Part shown: piece by piece, positions 32,301 through 43,868 of the stretch
Layout: every line of letters starts with the position of its first letter
How positions within the stretch are numbered: the first letter of the stretch is position 1
Source: Galeruca laticollis
Lineage: Eukaryota; Arthropoda; Insecta; Coleoptera; Chrysomelidae
Length of the DNA stretch: 64,000 bases
Direction: 5' to 3'
NCBI GenBank assembly: GCA_963921935.1
Contig: OY998179.1
Span: 60,122,222-60,186,221, forward strand
Made by a program: the position numbers and the translations under genes
Notes under the pieces: generated by a model
What the model was told of the DNA's origin: nothing
Database searches by the model: none
Seen by the model: only the letters and a program-made list of their open reading frames with translations

Positions 32301-32870
32301 AAGCGCAAGTACGAGTAAAAGTGAGAATAAGAGTGCGAGTACGAGTACGAATGCAAGTATCAGTATCAGTACGAGTGAAAGTGAAAGTGCGAGTACAAGT
32401 TAGAGTAGGAGTACCAGTGAGAGCAGGAGTGCGAATGCAAGTAAGAGTATGAATGCCAGTGAAAGTGATAATAAGACTGCAAGTTTGAGGTAGAGTGCGA
32501 GTAAAGTGCAAGAATGAGTGCGAGTGTGAAGCTGAGTACAAGTGCGAGAGAGAATACAAGAGTCTTCCTCTTCTAATAAGCTTGTCTTTGTCGAAAACCA
32601 CTCGACAACTTTCGGCTACTATTTGATAACTTTTCGACAATTGTTCGAGAACTGTTCGACAACTGATCGACAACTGATCGACAATTGTTCGACAACTGTT
32701 CGACAACTGTCCACAAGTTTCAAACTGCTCTTCAACAACTTTTTATCAACTTTTCGACAACTGTTCAACATCTTTCTAACAACTCATCAACAACTCTTCA
32801 TCAACTCTTGAACAGCTATTCAACAACTTGTCAACTACTCTTCAACAACTTGTTACGGCTGGAAATAGAT

Positions 32871-33199
32871 CACTGAGTATATATACTTCTACAGTCAAAT
32901 CTCGAACATTGTAAACAAGTTAATGTGTATCAATAATATCTGATTTTTATAGCAAAAATGTTGCTTGCGAATATAGTTGATTCTTCAGACAGGTCCATCC
33001 TTCTTATAGGTATAAGGGGACAGTTTATCTTGGCAAATCTTTAATGCAAATATTGTTATTCATAATTCAGGTTTCATCAAACTATCAATTTCACTGCGGT
33101 TCCGTAAATTGTCTATTCTTCTTCTATTTTCACACATCCGATCGACTATTCATCTATGATTGTAAATTCCTTTAAAATAAACTTATTGACATTAACCGA
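32871..33199. other. Spacer between satellite and LINE
   Basis: No gene or repeat was recognised. Confidence 0.45.
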
Positions 33200-33233
33200 C
33201 ATTCTCGGTCGAATTATCCTACAGTGCGGACGT
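33200..33233 (+). promoter_or_regulatory. LINE internal promoter: initiator plus DPE
   Basis: The initiator-like core CATTC (A+1 at 33201) is followed by GGACGT starting exactly at +28 (33228-33233), a perfect fit to the DPE consensus RGWYVT. This is the architecture known for I-factor and jockey-type LINEs, which carry their promoter downstream of the start so that it is copied. Confidence 0.6.
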
Positions 33234-33379
33234 ATCGATTTGAGTTCTCTTGCGATAAGTGATTTACTTACCTAGCAGTTTCCTATTATTATTTTTTCTG
33301 TGTTGTATATAATTAGTGTAGCAACGATACTGTAAGTAGCTTTTATCTAATTATTTGTTTTGCCCCGGCTCTGAAGCCC

Positions 33380-34855
33380 AGATGTCCGGTGGCCAATATG
33401 AAAAAGGGGGCAAGGGCCCACCTCTGCAATCAACGAGAAGAAATTGTTCTAATGTGCATGTGGAAGAAATTACATTTTCTGGAGATATTGATATGAATAA
33501 TGATAATAACCAAAATACGATGGATTTAACAATTAATAATATTTCAAACGAAACGGTGAACAAAAACAATGATGATACGGAGTCAGTAAAAAACTTGCTA
33601 ATAGGTTCTGATATATCAAGTAATGTAAACAGTGGTCGTAGGCCAGTTAATACAGACAATAGATTTATACCGACCGATTTAGGTCCATACTTTATTTTTG
33701 TAGAGCATTTAGAACTAAATATTGGTCGATTACATCCGATGAAATAAGGTGAAAAGTTGTTAGCGCTATCAAATTATGAAAATAATTTTACTGAAATAAC
33801 TAGTGTTGGAAAAAATCGCGTAAAAATTGAAGTGAATTCGAGTAACCATGGTAATAAATTAGTAGAAGAACCATTTTTCGAGAAAAATAACCTGATTGCA
33901 TACATTCCAAATTATTTAACCGAAAAACGTGGCATAGTAAGAGGTGTTGACACATCTCTGAGCGGAAATACTCTTTTAAATATTATAAAATCGAATGTGT
34001 CAATTAAAAAGGTACAAGAAAGATGGCGTTATACAGCGGGTTCCTAGGCAGATGATAATTGTAACTTTTGTTGGCAGATTAATCCCACAATTTATTTACA
34101 TTAATAAAGTTAGGTGCTCTGTCGATACCTATGTTAGTCCGGTCATGCAATGTTATCATTGTCTTAGGTACGGTCATACATCGTCTCAATGCAAAGGTAA
34201 GAAAAGGTGTAAAAATTGCGGATCAGATGAACAAACTGATAATTGTCCGAATAGCTGTAGTAGATACTGTGTTCACTGTCAAACTAGCAACCATTCCTGT
34301 TCATTCAAGGAATGCCCAGTATATATAAAACGAAGGAAAACCAAGGAAGCTAAGGCTAATTTGAATATATCATTTAAAAAGGCTGAAAAAATAGTCGATA
34401 ATCCCAGCTACACCAGCATTATCCAAAAAAATAGGTTTGCTCCACTAGCTAATTCAGAAGTTGATTTTCCCACTCTAAAGCCTTACAGTTATCAAAATCG
34501 TTACTCTAGCAATCATCTAAAAGAGAATAGTCCAACCTCACCTACTCCGGAAATTAGCTCAAATCCTCGTAAAAAGAGAAAAAGTAATAATACTCTATAT
34601 GAGTTCCCTCCCATTCGTAGAGAATACAATACCAGCTTTTGTGCAGGTCCTGTATTCCAGTTTAGCCAAAAGAATACTGAAAGTGATTTTGATAAATTTG
34701 CCTATCAACTTAGTTCTAAAATAAAAACCATGCTTGAAAATTTAATACGAGATATGCCTCAATCTTCTTCATGTGCAATCAATAATAAGTTAATATTTAA
34801 CGAAAATGATATTGATAGTGAAATTAAAGATATTGTCGATAGTTTATTCAACTAA
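33380..34855 (+). pseudogene. LINE ORF1, zinc-knuckle RNA-binding protein
   Basis: The start MSGGQYEKGGKGPP is at ATG 33380. A stop at 33745-33747 (HPMK*GEKLL) and a frameshift near 34015-34035 break it. The C-terminal half is open and carries a CCHC knuckle CYHCLRYGHTSSQC (CX2CX4HX4C, 34149-34190), followed by two Cys-rich fingers (CKNCGSDEQTDNC and CVHCQTSNHSCSFKEC). The tail is Ser/Asn-rich with basic RKKRKSNN. It would coat the LINE RNA. It ends 2 bases before the ORF2 ATG, the usual spacing in I elements. Confidence 0.8.
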
Positions 34856-35472
34856 CCATGGTCAATACTAGCTTGAAAATAGTTCAGTGGAATGCCAGAT
34901 CTTTAAATTCCAATAAATTTTCTTTAACACAACTTAATAATGACGACAATTTTGATATTGCTCTGATATCCGAAACCTGGTATAAACCAGCGGATGTCAA
35001 AAGGTTTCAAAATTTTAATATAATAACAAAAGATAGAAACAAAGGACATGGTGGTGGGGCTATATTCATATCAAACTGAATTAAATATGAAATTATTGAA
35101 TTTGTTAATAACTTCAATCCCAAAATAGAAGTATGTGGTATTAACATTACTAGTAGTGATGAAAAATTGACAATTATAAGTTTGTACAAACCTTCGACAA
35201 CTAAAGCAACTGTACAAGATCATATCAATTTATTTAATCAGATTAAGCACGAGTATATCATCGGTGGTGATTTTAACGCTCATCGCGGAATCTGGGGTTC
35301 GGAGACGTGCTCGACAGATGGTAATATACTAGTTGAAGCGTTAGATTATTCTCCTGCTTTAGCTGTAGCTAATGACGGTTGTGCCACAAGAATTTCTTCT
35401 CCAGGACAAGCTAAATCTGCTGTAGATCTGACTATTTCATCTTCAAAATGGTGTTCCTCATTTACGTGATCC

Positions 35473-36029
35473 TGTGGTGGCGATAACCATTATACAATTA
35501 ATTGTACCATTTCCATTATACAATTACTATTTCCATTTCACCAATCATTACCATTTACTTCGCAGGATCGCCATGTAGTGGTTACTTAGTAAGGGTCCCT
35601 CGTATACTGGATGTTAACCATAAAGGCATATTATTATGGAGGAAACCCCTTACCTTGCAACCTGTGTTCGGGAACAGAATAAACAACGACACATTTATAA
35701 AATCACTGGGTTCAAGTTTAATACATTTAAAAATACACTACTATATCAAACGACTTATTCGAAGTATCAATAACAATAATAATAATCTCATCCTGGTTCG
35801 TTCACATCCATTATATAGGAAACATAGTTGTGTTTTTCTGCACAGCCCACCTCCGATATGTAAACTATACATGTCTGTTTATAAAATAACAAAAACAATC
35901 TTTCTTTGGTGAATGACATTGGGTATGGTCGGCCGATGCTCCTTAAATACTATAATTAATATTAGATTAAATATTATTATTTCTAAGGTAGTGTCCTTTT
36001 GTCTTTAATCTCTTTTAAGGATCACTACA
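35473..36029 (-). repeat. Solo LTR 1 inside LINE endonuclease
   Basis: On the minus strand it starts TGTAGTGATCC (36029) and ends CCACCACA (35473). It is flanked by ATCC (35469-35472) and GTCC (36030-36033). Deleting it with one duplication copy restores Ser-Val-Leu-Ser-Asp in the LINE frame. It is the inverted relative of 38343-38805, with about 90 extra bases near its left end (35483-35572). Confidence 0.8.
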
Positions 36030-38342
36030 GTCCGTTTTATCGGATACACATGGTTCTGATCACTTCCCTATTAGGATTGTGATCAACGATATCCAAAAGG
36101 AAACTTTTTCGGTTAAGCGTACTTCTGAATGGTCAATGTCCAACGCTAATTGGAAGTTATACCTAACCTCTATCATTGAATCATCACAATCCGTCCCTAT
36201 TTGCAACGATTCTAACGCCATGATATTTTTTCTCACCGATACAATAACGGCAACTGCAAATAAGTCTTGTAAGGTAATAAAATCAACTACTCATAATCCG
36301 ACTAAATACGTTCCCTGGTGGGATCAAGAATGCCTCGCAGCGACAAATTCTAGGAAAAATGCGTTAAAAGCTTACAGAACAAACTTAATCCCTTCTAACT
36401 TCATTGAATATAAAAGATTAGATGCTATGTGTAAACGGTTATTCAAAACCAAATCAACAACAAATTGAGCCAAATTTTGCTCCTCACTTAACAGACAAAC
36501 TCATCCAAGCGACATATGGAGAAGGGTTAATACCGTTCAAAGTGTTAAAAAATCTTGTATAGTCAACGAAACATTAGTTGAAAACTTGCTTCAAAAAATT
36601 GCACCGGACCACGTCCATTATCCAATAGACTGGCCTATTAATTCTCCAGAACAACATTGTTTATTAGCACCGATAAACATCAATGAAATAAAAACAAGTA
36701 ATAAAACTTCTAAAAAGTCTAGTCCAGGAATTGACGGAATTAATTACCTTATGCTAGGAAACATGCCGGACGTAGCGTTACAGTTCTTATGCAAAATCTA
36801 TAATAATATATTGATGAAAGGAGATAATTGCGACTCTTTAAAACAATGTCTTATCGTTCCAATTCCGAAGTTAAATGATTCAACTGCCCTCAGACCCATT
36901 GCCCTTATGTCTTGTTTATTAAAAACTTTTGGAAGGATTATGAAAATTAGACTGGAATGGTGGTGTGAAAGCAATGTGTCTCCAGACACACAGTTTGGTT
37001 TTCGTAGGAAAAGAGGCACAGTAGACTGCATTGCACATCTAGTTACAGATATTCAATCAACGTTTACCGAAAACAATTATCTTGCTGCATTATTTTTGGA
37101 CATTACCCGTGCTTACGATAATGTTCAACTGCATTCTCTTTTTAATAAATTAATTCAAATTGGTATTCCATCTAGATGCGCGTATGTCTTGGTTGAACTA
37201 TTTATGAACAGACAAATATTTTTTCGGTGCAACAACCAAATTCTTGGCCCACGACTTGTTTTCAAAGGTTTACCGCAGGGATCAGTTCTAAGCCCGCTAC
37301 TCTTTAACCTATATACCTTAAACGTACATGTTATGGATATAGAATGCAACATATTGCAATATGCAGACGATTTCTGTTTATATGTAAAGGAAAAGACTTA
37401 TCAGCAGTGCATTGAAACTCTAAAAGTCATTATGCAACATTGTAATAAATGTTTCTCAGATCTAAGTCTACACCTATCACCTAAAAAATCCTCTGTTGTA
37501 TTCTTCACACGACATCGTCTACCAGCTGTTTCCAACCTGCAACTCACTAATATGACGATATCAGTTAATAGAAATTATACTTACTTAGGTATCACACTGG
37601 ATTGCAAACTAACTTGGAATGATCACATAAACCGATGTTTTTTAAATTGTAAAAAAAGTTTAAATATGCTGAAAGTTGTTAATCGTTACGATTGGGGCGC
37701 TGACCCCAAAACCAATCTTATGTTCTACAGGGCCTATACGAGATCCATCTTGGATTATGGAAGTTTTTTATATGGCTCTGCCACAAAATCTCGCCTAATC
37801 AAATTAGATAGAATACAATTCAAGGCTTTACGATTGGTTTTAGGTGCTCTCAAATCGACACCTACTAACACACTGTTGGCTGAATCTGGTGAACCTCCTT
37901 TACACCTGAGGCGCTTATTTCTTGCAGAGAAATTTATTCTTAAATGTACATCCAATAACCAAAAAGTACTTCTACAGAAGATAGGTCAATTATCAGTCAG
38001 CAACCTAACAGAAAAATGGTGGCTAAATAAAAACTCTCCAATTTTAGCTATTGCATATTCCAATACATCACACCTGTCAATTAATAGAGACGAACAAAGT
38101 GCTTTTTCAGCGACTTATGACATATCTTTTTTTTTCGTGTACAGTAGTTATACCTAATTACGACGTACCAAGTAGCTACTGCACAACTATGGAAGAATAC
38201 TTTGGATAGCTGGGTAATCTCTGCAAAATATTTACAGACGGATCCAAATCTTCTTTAGGTGTGGGATGTGCTGTATACATATCTAACGAGGAAACAACAC
38301 TACAATATAAATTGAATTGTCATTGCTCAATCTTCACTGCAG

Positions 38343-38805
38343 TGTAGTGATCCCTAAAAAGACATTAAAGACAAAAGGACATTAACTTAGAAATAATATT
38401 TAAATTTAGGCTAATATTAATTATAGTATTTAGGGAGCATTGGTCGGCCACGGTCAATGTCAGTTATTGATGGAAGCACGTTCGTGTTTATATACAAGCA
38501 TGTACAAACTTATAGACGGAGGTCAGGCATGTAGAAAATCATATCTATTTTGTATTATATTTCCTATAAATTTAGAGTTAACGAACCAGGATAGAAGAGT
38601 TGTTATTAATACTTTGAATAAGACGAGTGGTTTTATATTTATGTATTTTTAATGTATTAAACGTCATCCCAGTGATATTTACAGAAGTGATGTTGTTTAT
38701 TTTATTCCCGCATACAGGTTGCTAGTTAAGTGGTTTCCTCCAAGATATAATGCCTTTATAGTAAGCGTCGAGTATACGAGGGACCCTTACTAAGTAACCA
38801 CCACA
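38343..38805 (+). repeat. Solo LTR 2 inside LINE RNase H
   Basis: It starts TGTAGTGATCCC and ends AACCACCACA, with TG/CA edges and a perfect 4-bp duplication GCAG (38339-38342 and 38806-38809). Excision rejoins Phe-Thr-Ala-Glu-Leu-Leu of RNase H. A TATA-like TTTATATACAAG (38489) and a second TTTTATATTT lie within. Internal retrotransposon genes are absent, as expected after LTR-LTR recombination. Confidence 0.82.
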
Positions 38806-39015
38806 GCAGAGCTATTGGCCATATATTATGCACTATATTGGGCTTTATACAGTAATCTCCGATATCAAAACTTTGTCATCCTTTCGGATTCCCAGTCAGC
38901 TTTAACAGCCATTAAAAACTCTGCAAGAAGTATATATCCCAATAGTATAATCGTAAAAATCCGCAGTAAGAATCAGATAAAGTTTTACAACGGTTTTTTT
39001 ATTATTTTGACGTGA

Positions 39016-39190
39016 AATTCTAATATAGCAAGTAAGTAGAGTAATGTATAGGTCGGTTATTTGTAAAGTATTTCTAATATTGCCAATACCTAGTGTTTAG
39101 CAACTAATAACAAGTAGTTTTTTTGGAAAATTGAAACGAAATGTCTTGACAATTTCACATTAACCTCACTTGTCAGAAATATTATGAGTT
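39016..39190. other. Unassigned segment between LINE and pogo-like element
   Basis: It belongs to neither neighbour by any motif I can see. It could be the outer end of the pogo-like element or a separate insertion. Confidence 0.4.
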
Positions 39191-41414
39191 GGGGCAAAGT
39201 GAACTTTTTGGTATGGGGGGCAAAGTGAACCGACGGTTCACTTTGCCCCCGATATTTTAAATATGTCTTCCTACTTATTTGAATAATTTGTTGTTTCCCA
39301 TAAGCAATTGAAATCAAGATATTTTGACCTGTTTACAAAGAAATTTATTCTTACTCGCATAAAAACGATTATTATTAGAATTAATACACATAATATTGTT
39401 TTTTCTTTTTCAGGTAAAATGGTTAGAAAATATGTTCGCAAAACTAAACATCAATCTTGGTCAGAGGTGTCAATGAAAAATGCAATTGATGCGGTGCGAC
39501 AAGGACTATTAAAATATAAAAGAGCTGCTGTTCAATTTAATGTTCCGGCAGCAATATTATTCCGAAGACTTAAATCGGACAAAGAGTCTGATTTGGCAGC
39601 GAAAAAAGGGCTCGGACGATTTAAAACTGTTTTTTCACCGGAGCAAGAACAAGAATTAAAAGAGCACATTCTCGATATGGAACGACATTTATTTGGATTA
39701 ACTATCTATAATTTTAGACGTCTTGCTTATCAATTTGCGGAGGCAAATAATGTTCCCCACTGCTTCTCTCGCAAAAAGAAGTTGGCAGGAGAAGATTGGC
39801 CCTCCAATTTTATGAAGAGGCACCATGATTTATCTCTTCGAGCCCCAGAGCCAACATCTGCAGCCCGAGCATCCACATTTAATAAAGTGAACGTCAAAAT
39901 TTTTTTTGATTTGCTAAAGGAACTATTAGATAAATATAAATTTCCTCCTAGCCGAATTTTCAACTGCGACGAGACGGGAATTAATACAGTTCCTGATAAA
40001 CAGTCTAAAATATTATCGCTCAAGGGGAAAAAACAAGTCTATCATCTGCAGAACGTGGCACTCTTGTTACTGCTGAGATTTGTTTTAGTGCCACAGGGCA
40101 ATACATACCACCTCTTCTGGTTTTTCCTCGTGTCAAAAACAATTCCAATTTCTCAAAAGGTCTACCACATGAGAGTTTAGTAGTTCCTCATCCGTCAGGT
40201 TGGATGCAAAGTGAAATCTTTGCACCAACATGGTTCTCACATTTTATAAAATATGCTAAACCAGCAGAAGATGACCCAGTTTTGTTAATTTGCGATGGCC
40301 ATTCGACCCATGTAAACAATTTAAATTTAATTTTGATGGCAAGAGAACGAAATGTTCACATTTTATCAATTCCTCCGCACACTTCGCATCGTTTGCAACC
40401 TTTTGATGTTGCATATTTATGTATCCATTAAGTTCATATTATAGCCAATGTGTCCAAAATTGGCTAAGGAATAATCCTGGAAAAGTTGTAACAATACATG
40501 AGGTTAGCACCATATTTGGTCAAGCATACATGAGAGCTGCAACAATTGAAAATGCACTGTCTGGCTTTGAACAAACGGGAATTTTTCCCTATGATAATCA
40601 TATTTTTCAGATATAGCGTTTGCGGCTGCAGAGGTTACTGACTGTCCTATTACGGAAATTAATGCCAACATAGCTGTAGAAAATATTCACGAATCTTCAG
40701 AAAACGATGGCTCTGATTCATCAGAAGGTGAAAACGGTTTTGCTATAGAAGCTAAATATACAAAAAGAAAAGATACCGATACCAACAAACAAATTTTATG
40801 GACCTGATTCATTCCCGAAGCAAATGAAGCCCAATTTTCTTCAAAAAAATCAGCCAATTCAGCAGCTACCCCACCAAGAGAAATAATATCCATCTCTGAG
40901 GCAGGTCCCAGTTCCGTGAATCAACAGAACGTCTTAATTGTTGATGAAATGAAAAATGCTGTTTCTCCTAGGGATATCATGCCTATATCAAAGATGGTTC
41001 CTAAAACTGCTAAATGAAAAACTAGAAAAAAAGGATCTACAACTGTTATAACATCATCTCCATATCTTACTGAGTTTCCGAAGAACCTAATATTCAGGAA
41101 ACTGAGATGTGCGATGATTCTACTGACACACAAATATTTTCTGATAATGAAGACGTGGAAATTGAGAAAATTAAAAAACTTAATGCCGAACCAACTACAA
41201 ATCTATATGTAGAGGATTATTTCTAGTTGAGGTAACCAATGATAAACAGAAAAAAGATTTTGTTGCGCAAATAATAGACGTCAAAAAAACAAGTTATGAA
41301 GTGAAATTTATGAGGCAGTATCGAAGAAACTGGAACGTATTCATATTTTCAGATGTCAATGATGTTTCCAACATAACAAAAGCTGACATTAAAGGAAAAC
41401 TCCGATAAGAAAGA
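39191..41414 (+). mobile_element. Pogo/jerky-like element 1, 3' end lost
   Basis: The left subterminal region carries GGGGCAAAGTGAAC at 39191 and 39217 and its complement GTTCACTTTGCCCC at 39236. The transposase follows at 39419. The right terminus cannot be found; a LINE fragment begins where it should be. Confidence 0.65.
39419..41407 (+). pseudogene. Pogo/jerky-type transposase 1
   Basis: The start MVRKYVRKTKHQSW is at ATG 39419, just after a CAG/GT-like acceptor (TTTTTCAG). It has a pipsqueak-type helix-turn-helix (AVRQGLLKYKRAAVQFNVPA), a CENPB-like second domain (GEDWPSNFMKRHHDLSLRAP) and a DDE domain: FNCDETGINTVPDKQ (39960), LLICDGHSTHVNNL (40285), and HRLQPFDVA (40387, third Asp). 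The C-terminal part has GFEQTGIFPYD and, after several shifts, VAQIIDVKKTSYEVKFM to FSDVNDVSNITKADI. Frameshifts lie near 40060, 40420 and 40615, and stops beyond. The first 220 codons are intact. Confidence 0.82.
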
Positions 41415-41890
41415 GTTTCGGAAGAAAGAGGAAACCGAAAGAGAAACACTCTGGCGGTGCCTTCCCGGGCTGGAACATTCCAAAAAGTTCCTGGGAAACT
41501 TTGACACTGCTAGATCCAAAAAACATTTGGATCTCAGTAAAAATAAGCTACATCTCCTCACGGGCTTTCTTACAGGACACTGCCGCCTTATGAAGCACCT
41601 AATGAGAATAGGTCCAGCAGAAATTGACGAGTGTAGATTCTGTGGGGAGGAGGAAGAAACTCCGGATCACCTAGTTCTAGAATGCCTCATCATTGCAGGC
41701 CAACGCAAGAAATGCTTCGGACAAGAAATTTGTAAGAGTGAGAATCTAACCTCTTTGAAGCCGTCCCAAATACTAGAGTTCATAAGAACCCTGGAATTGG
41801 ACGGCGAGCTGTAGTAGTAGCGAGAACAGCTCTGATAGGGGGGCACATTAAGCCTTAGGTTTCAGTGCATTGTGACCCCGTTAAAATTTA
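41415..41890 (+). pseudogene. LINE 3' fragment (C-terminal zinc motif)
   Basis: The frame CLPGLEHSKKFLGNFDTARS then KLHLLTGFLTGHCRLMKHL and CRFCGEEEETPDHLVLEC (41635-41688) is the CCHC-like end of a jockey/R1/LOA-type ORF2, distinct from the I-type LINE around it. It ends at TAG about 41813. A short 3' UTR terminates in TAATCTAATCTA, a simple-repeat tail typical of some LINEs. It is strongly 5'-truncated. Confidence 0.75.
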
Positions 41891-42208
41891 ATCTAATCTA
41901 GTGATATACAACCAACAATCAATCCCATATCTATTATAAATCTAAAAATAAAAGATAACGTTCTCATAAGAAGGCTTCGTATCGGACACACGCGCCTCAC
42001 ACATGGACACCTTATGGCATCTGAAGATCCACCACTGTGCCAGCTCTGCTCCAGTCCTCTTACGGTTAAACACATTCTAATAGAATGTTGTCAATACCAG
42101 AATACGCGATTGAAACAGCAATTTAGTGGTAACCTTCAGGAAATGCTTAATCTTCCTGATAGAATATATCATATTAAATACCATTTTGTAGTTTTATTTC
42201 TTTATTAG
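41891..42208 (+). pseudogene. I-type LINE ORF2 C-terminus (resumption)
   Basis: Reads PTINPISIINLKIKDNVL then RRLRIGHTRLTHGHLMASED, CQLCSSPLTVKHILIECCQY (zinc motif CX2C...HX4C) and LPDRIYHIKYHF. This is the expected tail after RNase H of an I-clade ORF2, so it most simply belongs to the LINE that begins at 33.2 kb. Confidence 0.75.
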
Positions 42209-42520
42209 TCAAGATATTTTATTACACATTCATCATCTTTTTTTATTGTTCATCTATATTTTATTAAAAAGGTTTTTTACTTGGCAGGGCAAAACTTTTT
42301 GACATATATATTATTTGCGAACACAACCTAAACTATGATTTAATGCAGAATCATTATTTCTAACACTGAAATCCACCAAATTGTGCATAAGAACAACGCA
42401 GTGTTAGTTTAAGTTATATTTTGTATTTTCATTTGGATGTATAATTGTATAAATTATTTATTTATATGTATTTGTGTCAATGACCTCGACTGTCCAGGCA
42501 TGTTATTTTCAATAAATGAA

Positions 42521-43866
42521 ACTTTTTTGACAAATATGCAAACATACCCATTTTTCCGAGTTGTTTAAATAAATTGATTGGTGAATGGTTGATGAGTGGG
42601 GACATGGTATACTTGGAAAGAAAAAAATGTTTACTTGATATTGTTTATTGATAAAACAATTTTTGTAAATACAAATATTTTTTACATATAAATAGCTACA
42701 ACGCATTATGTAGTTAGCAACGCAATTATTACCTAATGACTAGAATACTGACAAAATTAAGTCTTCAGTTTTTAATATCTAAAATGTAGTGTGTGCAGCA
42801 ATACAAGCATGGAGTATATTTACACTACTATGCGCGCAATTAGTTAAAATAAAATCACATCTGTTACATTATTTGTATACCGACTATTCAATTCATGATA
42901 TACTAATAACATGAAATAGTCTCATGACAGAATTAAGTATAAAATAAAATATTTATTAAATGTTTTGTCTGGAATCATAAAAAAGTAGCTTTAAAACCTG
43001 AGGCAACCCTGGCCTGAGGCCTATCACTGGCGTATATTACGAGATGACCTTTCAAAATTAAAAACTTTCAACATGAAATATATGTAGTAGGGAAAAGTCA
43101 AATCAAAATTAATCAGATTCACAATTCCATAATCAATTTTAGTTTCAGAAAGTTGTTTTTTAATAAAATGAAAAATGTTATGTCACGCTAAACAGGTACT
43201 AATCCTAGGCAATGTATTCAAGACATTATGTTTATTGTAACAAATGTGATTAATATAGGTCAGTTCTTAAATATAGAAATCATTAAACAAATAGTTAATC
43301 AGAAGTGGAAATTTCGTGTTCCATTAAATGTTGAATGATCTATTCAACTACTGATATATTTTTCAAACTGATTCCAAAATAAAATTATATAACATTACAT
43401 TATATAAATCACTTTTTATTTTAAATCTGTTTCATCGACTTTTGATCATTATGCTTAAGTAGAAACTACAGAAGATTCACGATTAACCTGGGGAGTAAAT
43501 ATTTTCTAGTTATGACTTAATAAGAAAATACTTAATTATTCTTGTAATTCCTCAAGGAGTCATTCACTGTTTATTTCTAACTAACAGAGCTGTTATTAGA
43601 TAGGTGCCGAGAATCAATTCTGAAGTCTACCTAGAACACAAACTGACAAACTTACTAGTTTTGGAACAAGATGAGAAATGCAATTCCCAGCAACTCCATC
43701 AACTACAAATAGTAGACCAGTACAAAAGAGATAAAAACACGCTCACATTCTCAGAGTTTATTGGGATCTAGGTGCTAGCTTCCAAAAAATATTAATTTCT
43801 GCTAAAAATTTCGCTCCAAAAATAAACAGATGAAGGAATGGTAAATCGAAAAACTTTTTGAAGTTA
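42521..43866. other. Non-coding AT-rich stretch
   Basis: No gene or repeat was recognised. Confidence 0.5.
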
Positions 43867-43868
43867 TA

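Larger units (their letters stand above)
29194..32870. repeat. Composite satellite block: hexamer arrays plus 11-bp T-tract arrays
   Basis: The alternating order is: hexamer array (29194-29460), 11-bp array (29586-30095), unique island (30096-30330), 11-bp array (30331-30985), hexamers (30990-31110), 11-bp array (31113-31300), island copy (31300-31534), 11-bp array (31535-32175), hexamers (32186-32575), 11-bp array (32590-32860). The 11-bp consensus is CGACAACTTTT with frequent CAACAACTTTT, CCACAAATTTT and CGACAATTTTT variants. The hexamers are AGTACG/AGTGAG-like. Because the units lack stop codons, long frames open on both strands; these are by-products and not supported genes. Confidence 0.92.
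34858..39015 (+). pseudogene. LINE ORF2: APE endonuclease, reverse transcriptase, RNase H
   Basis: The endonuclease starts MVNTSLKIVQWNARSL, then LISETW (catalytic Glu) and IIGGDFNAHRGIWGS (35260). The frame is broken by a stop at 35077, by TGA for Trp at 35467, and by solo LTR 1; it resumes VLSDTHGSDHFPI at 36034. A stop lies near 36466, after which RT is open for 523 codons: SSPGIDGINY, DTQFGFRRKRGT, AALFLDITRAYDNV, GLPQGSVLSPLLFNLY, LQYADDFCLY (catalytic YADD intact, 37357). RNase H begins FTDGSKSSLGVGCAVYIS (frameshifted, 38236), is split by solo LTR 2, and continues TAELLAIYYALYWALY and ILSDSQSALTAIK (38813-38930). The C-terminal part is at 41890-42208. Confidence 0.85.
33201..42520 (+). 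mobile_element. I-clade LINE, near full length, with nested insertions
   Basis: The 5' end is placed at the initiator A (33201). ORF1 follows at 33380-34855 and ORF2 at 34858-42208 after removing inserts. The 3' region carries an AATAAA near 42512 (TTTTCAATAAATGAAAC). The inserts are solo LTRs at 35473-36029 and 38343-38805, then a block from about 39010 to 41890 with a pogo-like element and a LINE fragment. Removing the two LTRs restores the reading frame. The 3' boundary is approximate. Confidence 0.8.

Noticed and set aside
29194..32870. CRISPR-like array
   Set aside because: Units are 6 and 11 bp, contiguous and degenerate, without unique spacers, in a eukaryotic context.
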